This document shows positions 52,421-61,150 of a stretch of 64,000 nt of DNA, piece after piece; the stretch's first letter is position 1, and each line of letters opens with the position of its first letter. The stretch is from Flavobacterium sharifuzzamanii. GTDB taxonomy: Bacteria; Bacteroidota; Bacteroidia; Flavobacteriales; Flavobacteriaceae. Below the pieces are notes generated by a model. The model had not been told where the DNA came from, ran no database searches, and saw only the letters and a program-made list of their open reading frames with translations. The stretch lies in assembly GCF_003254585.1 (NCBI RefSeq), contig NZ_QJGZ01000031.1, forward strand, positions 85,335 to 149,334, written 5' to 3'. Made by a program: the position numbers and the translations under genes.

Positions 52421-52798
52421 ATGGAAGGACAAATTATAGAATTGGAAAAAAAATACTGGCACGGAGTTGAAAATAATAACTATGAAACGGTAAGAAATCT
52501 GACACTGTTTCCTTGCATAGTTGCCGGAAAAAATGGTATTCAAAGTATCAGCGAAGCTGATTTCAAAAATATGTTTGACTCTGGACAAACCAATAAAATA
52601 AAAGTACTGAACATCTATGATGTAAAAGAAAAGCTAATTGCCGAAAATACTGCTGTAATAGGATATCGTCTCGATTTTGAGATAGTAGACCAAAGTCAAA
52701 AAGCGCCCATAAAATGTGTTTGTACTTCTACTTGGATTAAAGAAAATAACAAATGGGCATGTGTAATGCATACTGAAACTGAGCTAGAAATAAAATAG
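52421..52798 (+). CDS. NTF2-like/DUF4440-type protein
   Basis: A 125-residue protein with an N-terminal helix (IIELEKKYWHGVENNNYET) and the strand-rich remainder (TAVIGYRLDFEIVDQSQ, CVCTSTWIKENNKWACVMHT). This is the pattern of SnoaL/NTF2-like cone proteins, many of which bind small molecules. No signal peptide. It ends 27 bases before the hairpin element at 52825. Confidence 0.75.
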   Translation: MEGQIIELEKKYWHGVENNNYETVRNLTLFPCIVAGKNGIQSISEADFKNMFDSGQTNKIKVLNIYDVKEKLIAENTAVIGYRLDFEIVDQSQKAPIKCVCTSTWIKENNKWACVMHTETELEIK

Positions 52799-52824
52799 TA
52801 ATTTGATAATCTCCCCAGATTTCC

Positions 52825-52860
52825 TTTGCTAACTCGAGCATCACGCTAGTGAACATAACG
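52825..52860. repeat. GCTAACTCGAGCAT element, copy near the tRNA remnant
   Basis: TTTGCTAACTCGAGCATCAC followed by GCTAGTGAACATAACG. The first 17 bases equal 12969-12985; the rest aligns with the reverse complement of 13011-13050. Confidence 0.6.
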
Positions 52861-52881
52861 AATCTAGCAGTTTATAAAAAT

Positions 52882-52911
52882 AAAAAAGCTCCAGATTTCT
52901 CTGAAGCTTTT
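52882..52911 (-). repeat. Second copy of the tRNA-Glu terminator core
   Basis: Thirty bases identical to 49355-49384 (A6 then GCTCCAGATTTCTCTGAAGC and TTTT). It keeps the hairpin, so it can still act as a terminator. Confidence 0.9.
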
Positions 52912-52915
52912 TTTC

Positions 52916-52965
52916 TTTAGTAGCCCGAACGGGACAATTCTCGAACCATTTTCATAGTGATTTAA
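52916..52965 (-). pseudogene. Decayed tRNA-like remnant
   Basis: On the minus strand it reads as a TGAAAA-like loop, then GGTTCGAG, then CCCGTTCGGGCTACT. This looks like a T arm and acceptor end of a tRNA with several changed or inserted bases. It follows the same terminator core as tRNA-Glu, so it is probably an old tRNA-Glu 3' end left by integration or duplication. No complete cloverleaf can be drawn. Confidence 0.45.
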
Positions 52966-53110
52966 AAATTTTAAGTCCAATTTAGAAACTGTCTATTGAT
53001 TGGTTATCTAGCTGTTTTATTACTATGAAATTAAAGTGTATTTCTAATTTTTATTTTTCGTCTCATTATTTGTAAAGTAGATAAATTCAGATAATTGTTT
53101 TAATATTTTT

Positions 53111-56100
53111 TTACCTCTTTAAACTAAAGTGGCCTTTGAATTCATTTCCATTTGCAGCTGTTGCCACAAACCAATAATCAGAGGATGGCATATCAAGTCC
53201 TTTATAAGTTCCATCCCAAGAATTATTAGCTGTTAGTGCTGTAATCAATCTTCCAAATCGATCATAAATTCTAATAATAGAACCTGTTGCTAAATATTCT
53301 GAATTGATTGCCCATGTATCATTATAGCCGTCACTATTTGGAGTGAAAAATTTAGGAAAAGAAAATTCACCAGTAAGATTAGTGCAGTCCGCTGGATTAT
53401 TTTTGATGTTTATTTTTACCGAAACTCTCCCGCTCTCGCAATTATTAATTGTCTGAGACGCATAATATGTTTTTCCATCTTCGAGAAGTATTGATTCAGA
53501 AAGCTTTGTTTCTTCAGAAAGTGAAGAGTACCAACTTATATTCTCTCCGTGAACTTTAATGAAACTAATGGTTGCATTTTGGTTCGAACAGAAATTTTGC
53601 TCAGGATTAGCATAAGGACTTTGAGGTTCTATAATTTTGACAAGTATTGCTTTTCTTGGGCTTTCACAGTTATTCAAATTTTGACATGCATAATATGTTG
53701 TATTATTAAGCTTCGTTGTTTCATCTAAGATATTTCCACCTGTTGGAGAGTCAAACCACATTATGTTTTGCCCCATAATTTCAATATCTTCTAAAAAAGC
53801 ATTTTGACTAGCACAAAAAAACTGAGGGCTTTCAGCTATTGGCGCGTCGTTTTGAAGGACAGTAACTGAGACTGGCAGTCTTTCACTTTCGCAGGCAATC
53901 GTTTGCGATACATAATAAGTTGCTCCATTTTGTAAAATAGTATTTGAAGAAAGTTCAGTTATTGCAGTATTGGCATCATACCACTTTAAATTTTGACCAT
54001 TAATGCTTATATTGTTTAAGGTCGCATTCTCACTTTTGCAAAATATCGGATTAATGTCCCCTGTTGGAGCAAAAGGCTTACTGGTAATATTTACGCGAAC
54101 AGGAATTCTTTCGCTTTCACAAGAATTAATGGTTTGAGATGCATAATATGTTTTATTGTCTTCAAGTATTGCTGTATTTGGCAAAAGAGTTCCTGCCGTT
54201 TCTGAATCATACCATTTTGTGTTTTCACCTATAATTTTGAGATCTGAAATAATCGGATTCTGATCTGAACAAAAAGACTGATTAGATTCAGTTGAAGGTT
54301 TGTTTGGTTGAATGATTTTTATAAGAATAGGAATTCTTTTGCTTTCGCAACCATTTACGGTTTGAGATGCATAATAGATATGATTATCTGCAAGAGCTGT
54401 TGTTTTTTGAATAATATTGCCCTGAATTTCAGCATCGTACCATTTGATGTCGGTGCCTGTAATTTCTATGTTTTGTATATTTAAGTGATCATTGAAGCAG
54501 AATGTTTGTTGAGAATTCGCAATTGGCTGAGGCTGTTCTTCAATGATAATTTTTTGATTTTGTTTGGAAATATTCCCATTTCCATCATTATAATTCCATG
54601 TTATAGTATAGATTCCGGGCAAAGTAAAATTCAATGAATTTTCAGTTGTGGCAGTTATTAACCCTGCACAATTATCTGTTGCTGTCGGAATTTTGTTTAT
54701 TATGGTTTGGCAGCTGCCTTTCACATCTGCTAAAACTGCAATAGTTGGAATAGGAGCAATGTTATCTCCAATAGCGACCTTTAAAGATAAAGTGCTTGGA
54801 CAGCTTCCAGGCGCCCCCGATATCATACAATTATACTCGCCACTGTTTATTGCTGCAGCATTGGCTATTGCTGGATTTTGGTCTTGTGATGTGAAGCCGT
54901 TTGGCCCACTCCAATTGTAAGCGGTTCCTCCTGAAGCGGAAAGTTCTAGAGTTTGTCCAATACAAATGGGTGAATTGCTTGAAATATAGGAATTAGATTC
55001 GCAGTCGTGAAACTTTACCAGAAATGCATCTCCAGCATTAAATGCAAGATTGGTGTAATTGGTGTTCTGGTGGGTGCCTGGTGTTGCTATGTTTAGCAAG
55101 CTCTGGGTGGTGCCAGCCAAATATAGATTTCCATTTTCATCTGCAGCAGTTGAAAAAGCATCATCAGCAGCCTCTCCGCTAAAATAGGTAGACCATTTTC
55201 TTTCTCCATCTGTACTGAATTTTACTAAAAAAGAGTCGGTGCCTGACGCATTGCTGTAAGGGTTTTCCATGTAAGCGTTTGGAGTAGCGGAGAAGCCAGA
55301 TTTTGCGCGTCCGGTAAAGTAAATTGTTCCATTTTTAGTAACTGAAAGCCCTAAAGCTTCGGGGTAAAAATAAGACCCCCATATTTTAAAACCGTTCGGG
55401 TCGAATTTCAGAATGGCTCCGTTATTGCCAGAACCATTAGCAATGAAATTTTCCTGAAAAATGCCAGCCGTTGCAATTCCTGTGGTGCTATTGGTTTGGC
55501 CAAGACAATACAGATTATTACGGGAATCTATTCCCAGATCGTGAAAGTAGTCTGTTTTTTCCCCGCCAAAATAAGTCCCCCAGACCAGATTTCCATTGCC
55601 GGTAAATTTAGCTAAAAATCCCTCCCGATCGGAAGTGGTATGCGTTTCCTGAAATGAATTGGCCGTAGCAATGCCATTTTTGCTGAATGTTGAACCTATA
55701 AGAATAATATTGCCATTAGTATCCACTTTAGAATCATAAATGATGTCCTGGCCTGTTCCTCCATAATAGGTTCCCCATTCTCTGTGTCCGTCCTTATTAA
55801 ATTTGGCGATAAAGCCATCTCCCGTATTGAAGCTGTCTAAACTGCTTTTGAATGAAGAAATGTCTGCGATGTTTTCTTTACTGTAAGTGCCTCCTACAAT
55901 GTATATGTTTTCATTGGAGTCAAGGGTGATGCTTTTAACATCATCATTCAATTGCCCACCATAATAAGTGCCCCATTGCCTAACTCCATCTTTGTCAAAT
56001 TTGGCTAAAAAACCATCCCAATACTTTCCGTGTGCCTGCTGATGGCTGCCGGGAGTTGCTATATTATTATCGCTCATTGTCGAGCCGCCAACATATACAT

Positions 56101-57139
56101 TATCATTATCCGAAACGACAATTTTAAATATATCTTCTGATTTGCTGCCTCCGTAATATGTTGCCCATAACCTTGTTCCATCGGCATTAAATTTTGCAAA
56201 AAAGCTATCATAGGAGGCGTCTAAAGAGCCAAAAGTATTTTGATGGGCTCCATTTGATGCGATGTTTAATCTGCTGAAAGTATTGCCGCCTATGTAGCTG
56301 AAGTTATTTTTAGTAAAAACTGATGCGACAAAATCTGCCCCTTCCCCTCCATGATAGGTTCCCCATAAACGAACAGGCACAGGATCAATAATCACAGTTT
56401 TATTGAGAATCTTGCCTCTAGCGTTAAAACCATACATATTGTTGGCAACCTGATCATACGTAACGTTTATTTTTCTTTTACGATTGTTTTCTTCTATCCA
56501 GCTTTCAGGGAGTATTTCTTCCATGATTCCAAATGCAGTATAGATTTGAATTTTATTGTTTTTTAAATTAGTCCGAGCACCCTTAAACTTTAATTTTATA
56601 TCTGAAATTTTTCCTTTTGGATGTATAATAAAGTTATATTCGACTGCTTTTTTTGCATCTTCAGGCGTGGTAAAAACAATATCGATATGAGGATAGATAT
56701 TTTTATATACGACATTCCTGTATTCATGCACTCCAATAATTCCATTTGCATTGCCTGGCACATTGTAGTAATTGCTGAAGTCTCTTGATTTGTGGGTGGC
56801 AATAAGTTTTGCATTGGGAATAGCATTTATAAAATCAACATCAATTCTGTGGAACTGGTAATCAGTGTTAGATTCTGATGCCGCGACACTTTTCGTGCCT
56901 GACAATGGAGGCATTTGATCGGCTCTTCTTTTTTCGTAAACGTCATAGGAAAAACCATTTTTGCGCAATTGAATGTTTAACCCATTATGTGTCAATAAAA
57001 ATTCAACTTCATTATTTGGTTTGCCATCCTGATTCAAGATCTGGCCTTTGTTTTCTTTAAAACCTTTGGACTGATTTACATGCTGAGACATGGCAGAGCA
57101 ATAAAAAAGAATTACTGCTATAAGTAGAATTTGCTTCAT
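53111..57139 (-). CDS. Large surface protein: SBBP repeats, Ig-like repeats, T9SS type B sorting domain
   Basis: A 1342-residue protein with a signal peptide (ILLIAVILFYCSAMSQ). The N-terminal domain contains FKENKGQILNQDGKPNNEVE. Six or seven SBBP beta-propeller-like repeats follow (for example WGTYYGGQLNDDVKSITLD, then NENIYIVGGTYSKENIA). Next are an Ig-like domain (SNSPICIGQTLELSASGG) and a HYR-like segment (KGSCQTIINKIPTATDNCAG). Five tandem Ig-like units of about 80 residues follow, each with FC near the start and TYYASQT-x-x-CES near the end. The C terminus (KFFTPNSDGYNDTWAINSEY, SWDGTYKGLDMPSSDYWFV) is a gliding-type (type B) sorting domain for secretion by the type IX system to the cell surface. 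Confidence 0.9.
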   Translation of the reverse strand: MKQILLIAVILFYCSAMSQHVNQSKGFKENKGQILNQDGKPNNEVEFLLTHNGLNIQLRKNGFSYDVYEKRRADQMPPLSGTKSVAASESNTDYQFHRIDVDFINAIPNAKLIATHKSRDFSNYYNVPGNANGIIGVHEYRNVVYKNIYPHIDIVFTTPEDAKKAVEYNFIIHPKGKISDIKLKFKGARTNLKNNKIQIYTAFGIMEEILPESWIEENNRKRKINVTYDQVANNMYGFNARGKILNKTVIIDPVPVRLWGTYHGGEGADFVASVFTKNNFSYIGGNTFSRLNIASNGAHQNTFGSLDASYDSFFAKFNADGTRLWATYYGGSKSEDIFKIVVSDNDNVYVGGSTMSDNNIATPGSHQQAHGKYWDGFLAKFDKDGVRQWGTYYGGQLNDDVKSITLDSNENIYIVGGTYSKENIADISSFKSSLDSFNTGDGFIAKFNKDGHREWGTYYGGTGQDIIYDSKVDTNGNIILIGSTFSKNGIATANSFQETHTTSDREGFLAKFTGNGNLVWGTYFGGEKTDYFHDLGIDSRNNLYCLGQTNSTTGIATAGIFQENFIANGSGNNGAILKFDPNGFKIWGSYFYPEALGLSVTKNGTIYFTGRAKSGFSATPNAYMENPYSNASGTDSFLVKFSTDGERKWSTYFSGEAADDAFSTAADENGNLYLAGTTQSLLNIATPGTHQNTNYTNLAFNAGDAFLVKFHDCESNSYISSNSPICIGQTLELSASGGTAYNWSGPNGFTSQDQNPAIANAAAINSGEYNCMISGAPGSCPSTLSLKVAIGDNIAPIPTIAVLADVKGSCQTIINKIPTATDNCAGLITATTENSLNFTLPGIYTITWNYNDGNGNISKQNQKIIIEEQPQPIANSQQTFCFNDHLNIQNIEITGTDIKWYDAEIQGNIIQKTTALADNHIYYASQTVNGCESKRIPILIKIIQPNKPSTESNQSFCSDQNPIISDLKIIGENTKWYDSETAGTLLPNTAILEDNKTYYASQTINSCESERIPVRVNITSKPFAPTGDINPIFCKSENATLNNISINGQNLKWYDANTAITELSSNTILQNGATYYVSQTIACESERLPVSVTVLQNDAPIAESPQFFCASQNAFLEDIEIMGQNIMWFDSPTGGNILDETTKLNNTTYYACQNLNNCESPRKAILVKIIEPQSPYANPEQNFCSNQNATISFIKVHGENISWYSSLSEETKLSESILLEDGKTYYASQTINNCESGRVSVKINIKNNPADCTNLTGEFSFPKFFTPNSDGYNDTWAINSEYLATGSIIRIYDRFGRLITALTANNSWDGTYKGLDMPSSDYWFVATAANGNEFKGHFSLKR

Positions 57140-57291
57140 GGTTAGATTTAAGGGGAAGTGTAAATGTAGTTAAAAGGTTACAGAAATTAACAGTGGTAAT
57201 GCGTGGTATTATATTCTTTATCTAATAAATCAAGTATTTGAACTTAACGGATTTTTAAGTTTTTTAACTGGCTTCTTTACTGAATGCAATT

Positions 57292-57326
57292 TAAAAAAGC
57301 CTGAAAAAATATATTTCAGGCTTTTT
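57292..57326 (-). terminator. Terminator of the RHS/YD gene
   Basis: On the minus strand AAAAAGCCTGAAA and TTTCAGGCTTTTTT form a stem followed by T. It lies 52 bases after the RHS/YD stop codon. Confidence 0.85.
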
Positions 57327-57377
57327 GTAAAATTTTTTAAATGAATTTTAGATGATTAGCATCGAATAATCTTAATG

Positions 57378-60300
57378 TTAATATCTGTAATTATACTTGT
57401 TTTCCGAGATGATTTTATTGTCTTGATCTCTTGTCAGCACTAAACGTCCAAGCCTGTCGTATTCAAATTTTGTTGTCATGCCTTTTGGATCATTAATAGA
57501 ACTTATCCCTATGCCGAGCTTATAGGTATAGGTGGTTGCGAATGAATTGGCAGGCAGAAGCGCCCTGAATCCCGAAGGCACTTCAGTTAGAGATCTTATC
57601 GCTTCATCATTCATGCCTAAGGCAGTTTTAACCTGCAGGTAAGACATATTTTCTATTTTTGCAATAGGATATATTCCGTTGTATCCCCAGATATAGGTAA
57701 TATCAATCCCATTTTCCTGTTTCTGCTGCAGCAGATTACCATTAGTATTGTCAAGCTCTACTATTCTAATACGGTTTTCCAATGAAGCGTTTCCTTTAGA
57801 GCTCTGGATAATTTCAGGCTGGATTAATTGGTTTCCCCAATCTTTGAATATTTTTTTGGTTTCTGAAATTTTATTCGATTTGACAAAATTTTGAGTTTTA
57901 ATTGGGATGAATCTGTTAGCCGCAACCAAATTGCTCATTAAGGGTTCAGCATCCAACTCACTGTCTCCTGGATAGAAGTACTTGCTTTCTATGGCTTCTC
58001 CTTTTGAAGAAGTGTTTTTTTGGCTGCTTAGCTGCATATGGATTGGATTATTATAGTTAAAACTGGTGCTGCTAACCACTGTGCTCTTGACATTGTTAGA
58101 CGCATCATAGAATGTTTCGGTAAGAGTTTTTGATTTTAAATAATGCCAAGGGATTACATATCTGTATCCCATATTTTGGTAAGGCACTATGTTTGGAGGT
58201 GGGGTATTAACATTTGGACAGGTTATGAATTTTTCTCTTGTGAAAATTTTTATTCCTGAAATAGTTGTAGTTTTTGAGGTGTCTTCAAAATAGGCGTTCT
58301 GTTCTTCCTGCAGTATTTTGCTGTTTGAATTGTACACTTTTTTGTTTAAAAGGTTGCCTCGCAGCCAGTCAAATTCTATATTTATGGAGCCATCCTGGCT
58401 ATTGTAAGAAGGGGTAAAGTCGTAATTATATGCCGTATAGCCATTTTTGAGAACATTTGTATAATCAATATTTTCTTCTTTTACATCCGTATAGTATACT
58501 TCGTTCATTAAAAAATAAGGGGATTGGCCACTGTATATCGTGGTGTAGTCAATTTTCCAGAACGTTCCAAACTGACTTCCGCATCTTATTTTCTCATAGG
58601 TTCTAAAGGTTTCAGGGTCAAATTTACGAACAGCATCAAAAACCAGCCTGCCGCTGCTTTTGCTGCCTTGGTTGGGAATAGAATATGTATATGTTTTTTT
58701 GGTTGCAAGCGTCAAATTATCGACATAATTTTCTATTGCGGAGATTCTTAACCCGGGACCTGATACGTTTTTTGGAATATCGTCTACTTTAATGTAAATC
58801 AATTGCAGATCGCGGACACTCATTTCTTGGCCAAAAGCCTCAATATAAACCGAGCCCGAACCGCTTAGATTAACGGATTCATCAAAAGCCATAGAGGAGC
58901 GGACTTTTGAACTGTCAAAAATAGGGGTGTTGCTGCCATTTTTATAAACCCTAACTCTGGCATATTGATATTTGTTTATGGTTAAATTTCCTGTATAGTT
59001 AATTTTAAAAGCAAGTCTGGCACTTGCATCAATAAGGTCATATTTAATTTCATTGTAAACAAAACAGCTGTCGCAATCTTCTTCTAAAGTGCTAAGGGGA
59101 GAACCTTTGCCTTGAACTACGTGCGAGTTTTCAATAACTTCTCTGTTTCTATTGAGTTCATCTACGCCAAAATAGGAATTGGATTCATAAACGAATTTTG
59201 TTTTGCCTTTAGTAGGGTATTGTATTTCGGTAAGGATTCCTGCTTGTGCGGCATCTGCGTTCACATCACGATTTGCAGAACCTAAAGTTACTTTTCCGTT
59301 GTTAAGCCAAATATGTTGTCGCGGTACTAGAGTAAGGTTATTGCTTGCTCCATTGTAATAGCCCCAAGCATCCATTTCTTTGGAGTTTTTTGACGGAAGA
59401 TTTGTATCAGAATATGTAAATTTTGTAGCTATGTTGTCGTCAATTAAATCATTTACCGCTAAAAGCTTTAGTCTTTTGCGCACATATTCTAATTCTGTTC
59501 CCCCAGGATCGAAATAGCTGTACGTTAGTTCATATCCTTTACTGTCAGCAAAAGTGCCATTAACCTTGTTTTGGATTTTTATAAATTTTAGATAGGCAGG
59601 GACTACATTTTCAGTAGGAAAACGGGCCTGATCCAATAAACTTGGGGATGCTAAATCTAATCTTCCAGATTGTGCAATAAACAAAACTCTGAAATCTTTA
59701 TAAGTTATAGAACTAAGTTTGTATGTTTTGGTAGAGTTAATGGAGTTTCGTTTTATGGAGCCACTCATTATTTCTGTTTGTGGAGCTCCAGGATCACAAT
59801 CACTGTAAGTTTTTGAAACGATGATCTGATCATTTGTACTGGTGTTGGAGTGCCAGCCGTCATTTGTGTAGGCAAAATCGATGGTATTGTTGGATGGTGT
59901 TTTTATCTGATCAACATACCATGCCGTAGTATAATAATTGGTGTCATGTTCCACGCCAACAGATTTTGAAGTTTCTCTTGTGCTATTGAACAGATATACA
60001 TTGCCTTGCGGATCGATAATTTTGAATTGTCGATTATGTTTATTTTCTGAAGTTTCAACCTTAAAAGCATCAGGAGGATAGATTAAAATTTTGTTCGGAT
60101 CTTGAGCATCTCCGATAATAAATTTTCCCTGCGCGGTTGGCGAGCTAAAATGATATACATCTTTAATCCATGAATTATTTCTAAGGCGCGATATTTCATA
60201 ATTGCAATAGTCCCATGGCGGTGTCTGATTTAACAAGTTAGAGACAGCATCTAAATCAGGCATAATTTCATCTACTGTTTCATCAGGGCTATCCCTTGCA

Positions 60301-60683
60301 TCAAGGGTTATTTGAGCTCCTGCCTGCAGGCTCCATCCTAATCCTACCCAAGTGGCTTCCTGGTTTACTTTAATGCCTGAAGGGTTGTAGCTAAGCGAGA
60401 TGGGAAGCTTGTAGTCGCCTGCTTCTAAAGTGTGCAATGGCACTGAAATGCTGGCAAGCCCTTTAGCAAGATTGACATTATAGTCACCGTATCTTTGGAA
60501 TGCCTGCGCTTCAGGCGATTTAGGCGTGAAATCAGAGATTGTGGTCCAGCTATCTTTTTCGCCAGTCTGGGCTGATAGCAAATTAGAGCAGATTACCGCC
60601 GTAAATGCAATTGTAATTCTGTTTAATGTGTTTTTATCAAAAAGTTTTTTCTCGGCTTTAATTTTATAATTCAAAATCTCCAA
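57378..60683 (-). CDS. RHS/YD-repeat family secreted protein
   Basis: An 1101-residue protein. A membrane-export signal is in the first 40 residues (ITIAFTAVICSNLLSAQ, after a basic N-terminal extension). The N-terminal region (GDYNVNLAKGLASISVPLHT, YKLPISLSYNPSGIKVNQ, WVGLGWSLQAG) is the typical opening of Bacteroidota RHS/SpvB-like shells. Beta-rich repeats follow, and the last 40 residues have YD repeats (TKFEYDRLGRLVLTRDQDN). It ends directly at ENKYNYRY without a toxin or polymorphic C-terminal domain and without a standard sorting domain. A -7 box lies about 36 bases upstream. Confidence 0.82.
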   Translation of the reverse strand: MEILNYKIKAEKKLFDKNTLNRITIAFTAVICSNLLSAQTGEKDSWTTISDFTPKSPEAQAFQRYGDYNVNLAKGLASISVPLHTLEAGDYKLPISLSYNPSGIKVNQEATWVGLGWSLQAGAQITLDARDSPDETVDEIMPDLDAVSNLLNQTPPWDYCNYEISRLRNNSWIKDVYHFSSPTAQGKFIIGDAQDPNKILIYPPDAFKVETSENKHNRQFKIIDPQGNVYLFNSTRETSKSVGVEHDTNYYTTAWYVDQIKTPSNNTIDFAYTNDGWHSNTSTNDQIIVSKTYSDCDPGAPQTEIMSGSIKRNSINSTKTYKLSSITYKDFRVLFIAQSGRLDLASPSLLDQARFPTENVVPAYLKFIKIQNKVNGTFADSKGYELTYSYFDPGGTELEYVRKRLKLLAVNDLIDDNIATKFTYSDTNLPSKNSKEMDAWGYYNGASNNLTLVPRQHIWLNNGKVTLGSANRDVNADAAQAGILTEIQYPTKGKTKFVYESNSYFGVDELNRNREVIENSHVVQGKGSPLSTLEEDCDSCFVYNEIKYDLIDASARLAFKINYTGNLTINKYQYARVRVYKNGSNTPIFDSSKVRSSMAFDESVNLSGSGSVYIEAFGQEMSVRDLQLIYIKVDDIPKNVSGPGLRISAIENYVDNLTLATKKTYTYSIPNQGSKSSGRLVFDAVRKFDPETFRTYEKIRCGSQFGTFWKIDYTTIYSGQSPYFLMNEVYYTDVKEENIDYTNVLKNGYTAYNYDFTPSYNSQDGSINIEFDWLRGNLLNKKVYNSNSKILQEEQNAYFEDTSKTTTISGIKIFTREKFITCPNVNTPPPNIVPYQNMGYRYVIPWHYLKSKTLTETFYDASNNVKSTVVSSTSFNYNNPIHMQLSSQKNTSSKGEAIESKYFYPGDSELDAEPLMSNLVAANRFIPIKTQNFVKSNKISETKKIFKDWGNQLIQPEIIQSSKGNASLENRIRIVELDNTNGNLLQQKQENGIDITYIWGYNGIYPIAKIENMSYLQVKTALGMNDEAIRSLTEVPSGFRALLPANSFATTYTYKLGIGISSINDPKGMTTKFEYDRLGRLVLTRDQDNKIISENKYNYRY

Positions 60684-60718
60684 TGTTTTTAGGATAAATA
60701 TGTTTGGTAAAAATCCGA

Positions 60719-60726
60719 CAAATGTA
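60719..60726 (-). promoter_or_regulatory. -7 promoter box of the RHS/YD gene
   Basis: Minus-strand TACATTTG fits TAnnTTTG, 36 bases before the ATG at 60683. Confidence 0.45.
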
Positions 60727-61104
60727 ATTTTTTTAACTACTGTTTAATATTTTTTTAAAATATTTTTTTCTTTTTTTTATTGAAGTCCCATGTTTGCTGA
60801 CAGAATTAGTTTATTGATGAAGAAGTAATTCATTTTAGCGATTATTTAAACAGCAATGATGAAATGTTAAAATTGGTATTTATTAATCTTTTTTTTGGAG
60901 ATATTGTTTGCGGGTTTCTATTATTGATGACTATTTCTTTATTATTCTCGAAAATGGACAATCGTTTATTTTCGCATAGTGACTAGTGTTTTATCGCTTG
61001 AGTCTGCTGTGTGTTTTTAAGATGTATTTTTTTAATCTTTGGTTTTTTATTAGACATAAGTTAAAAAATTACGGAATTTCTTATAGAATTTAACAAAAAA
61101 CTAT

Positions 61105-61112
61105 TAGTTTCG
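61105..61112 (+). promoter_or_regulatory. -7 promoter box of the type A sorting-domain gene
   Basis: TAGTTTCG followed by C, close to TAnnTTTGC, 38 bases before the ATG. Confidence 0.4.
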
Positions 61113-61150
61113 CCTCCGAATTTTAAAAAAGAAAATCCAAATCCTACGAA

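Larger units (their letters stand above)
60684..61150. other. Divergent intergenic region with two promoter boxes
   Basis: Between the RHS/YD gene and the type A sorting-domain gene, 467 AT-rich bases hold no gene. A minus-strand TACATTTG (60719-60726) fits the -7 box for the RHS/YD gene. A plus-strand TAGTTTCG (61105-61112) fits that for the type A gene. Confidence 0.5.

Noticed and set aside
57378..60683. A polymorphic toxin-immunity locus at the RHS/YD gene
   Set aside because: No C-terminal toxin domain and no small immunity gene downstream; the next downstream gene is a surface protein with a sorting domain.
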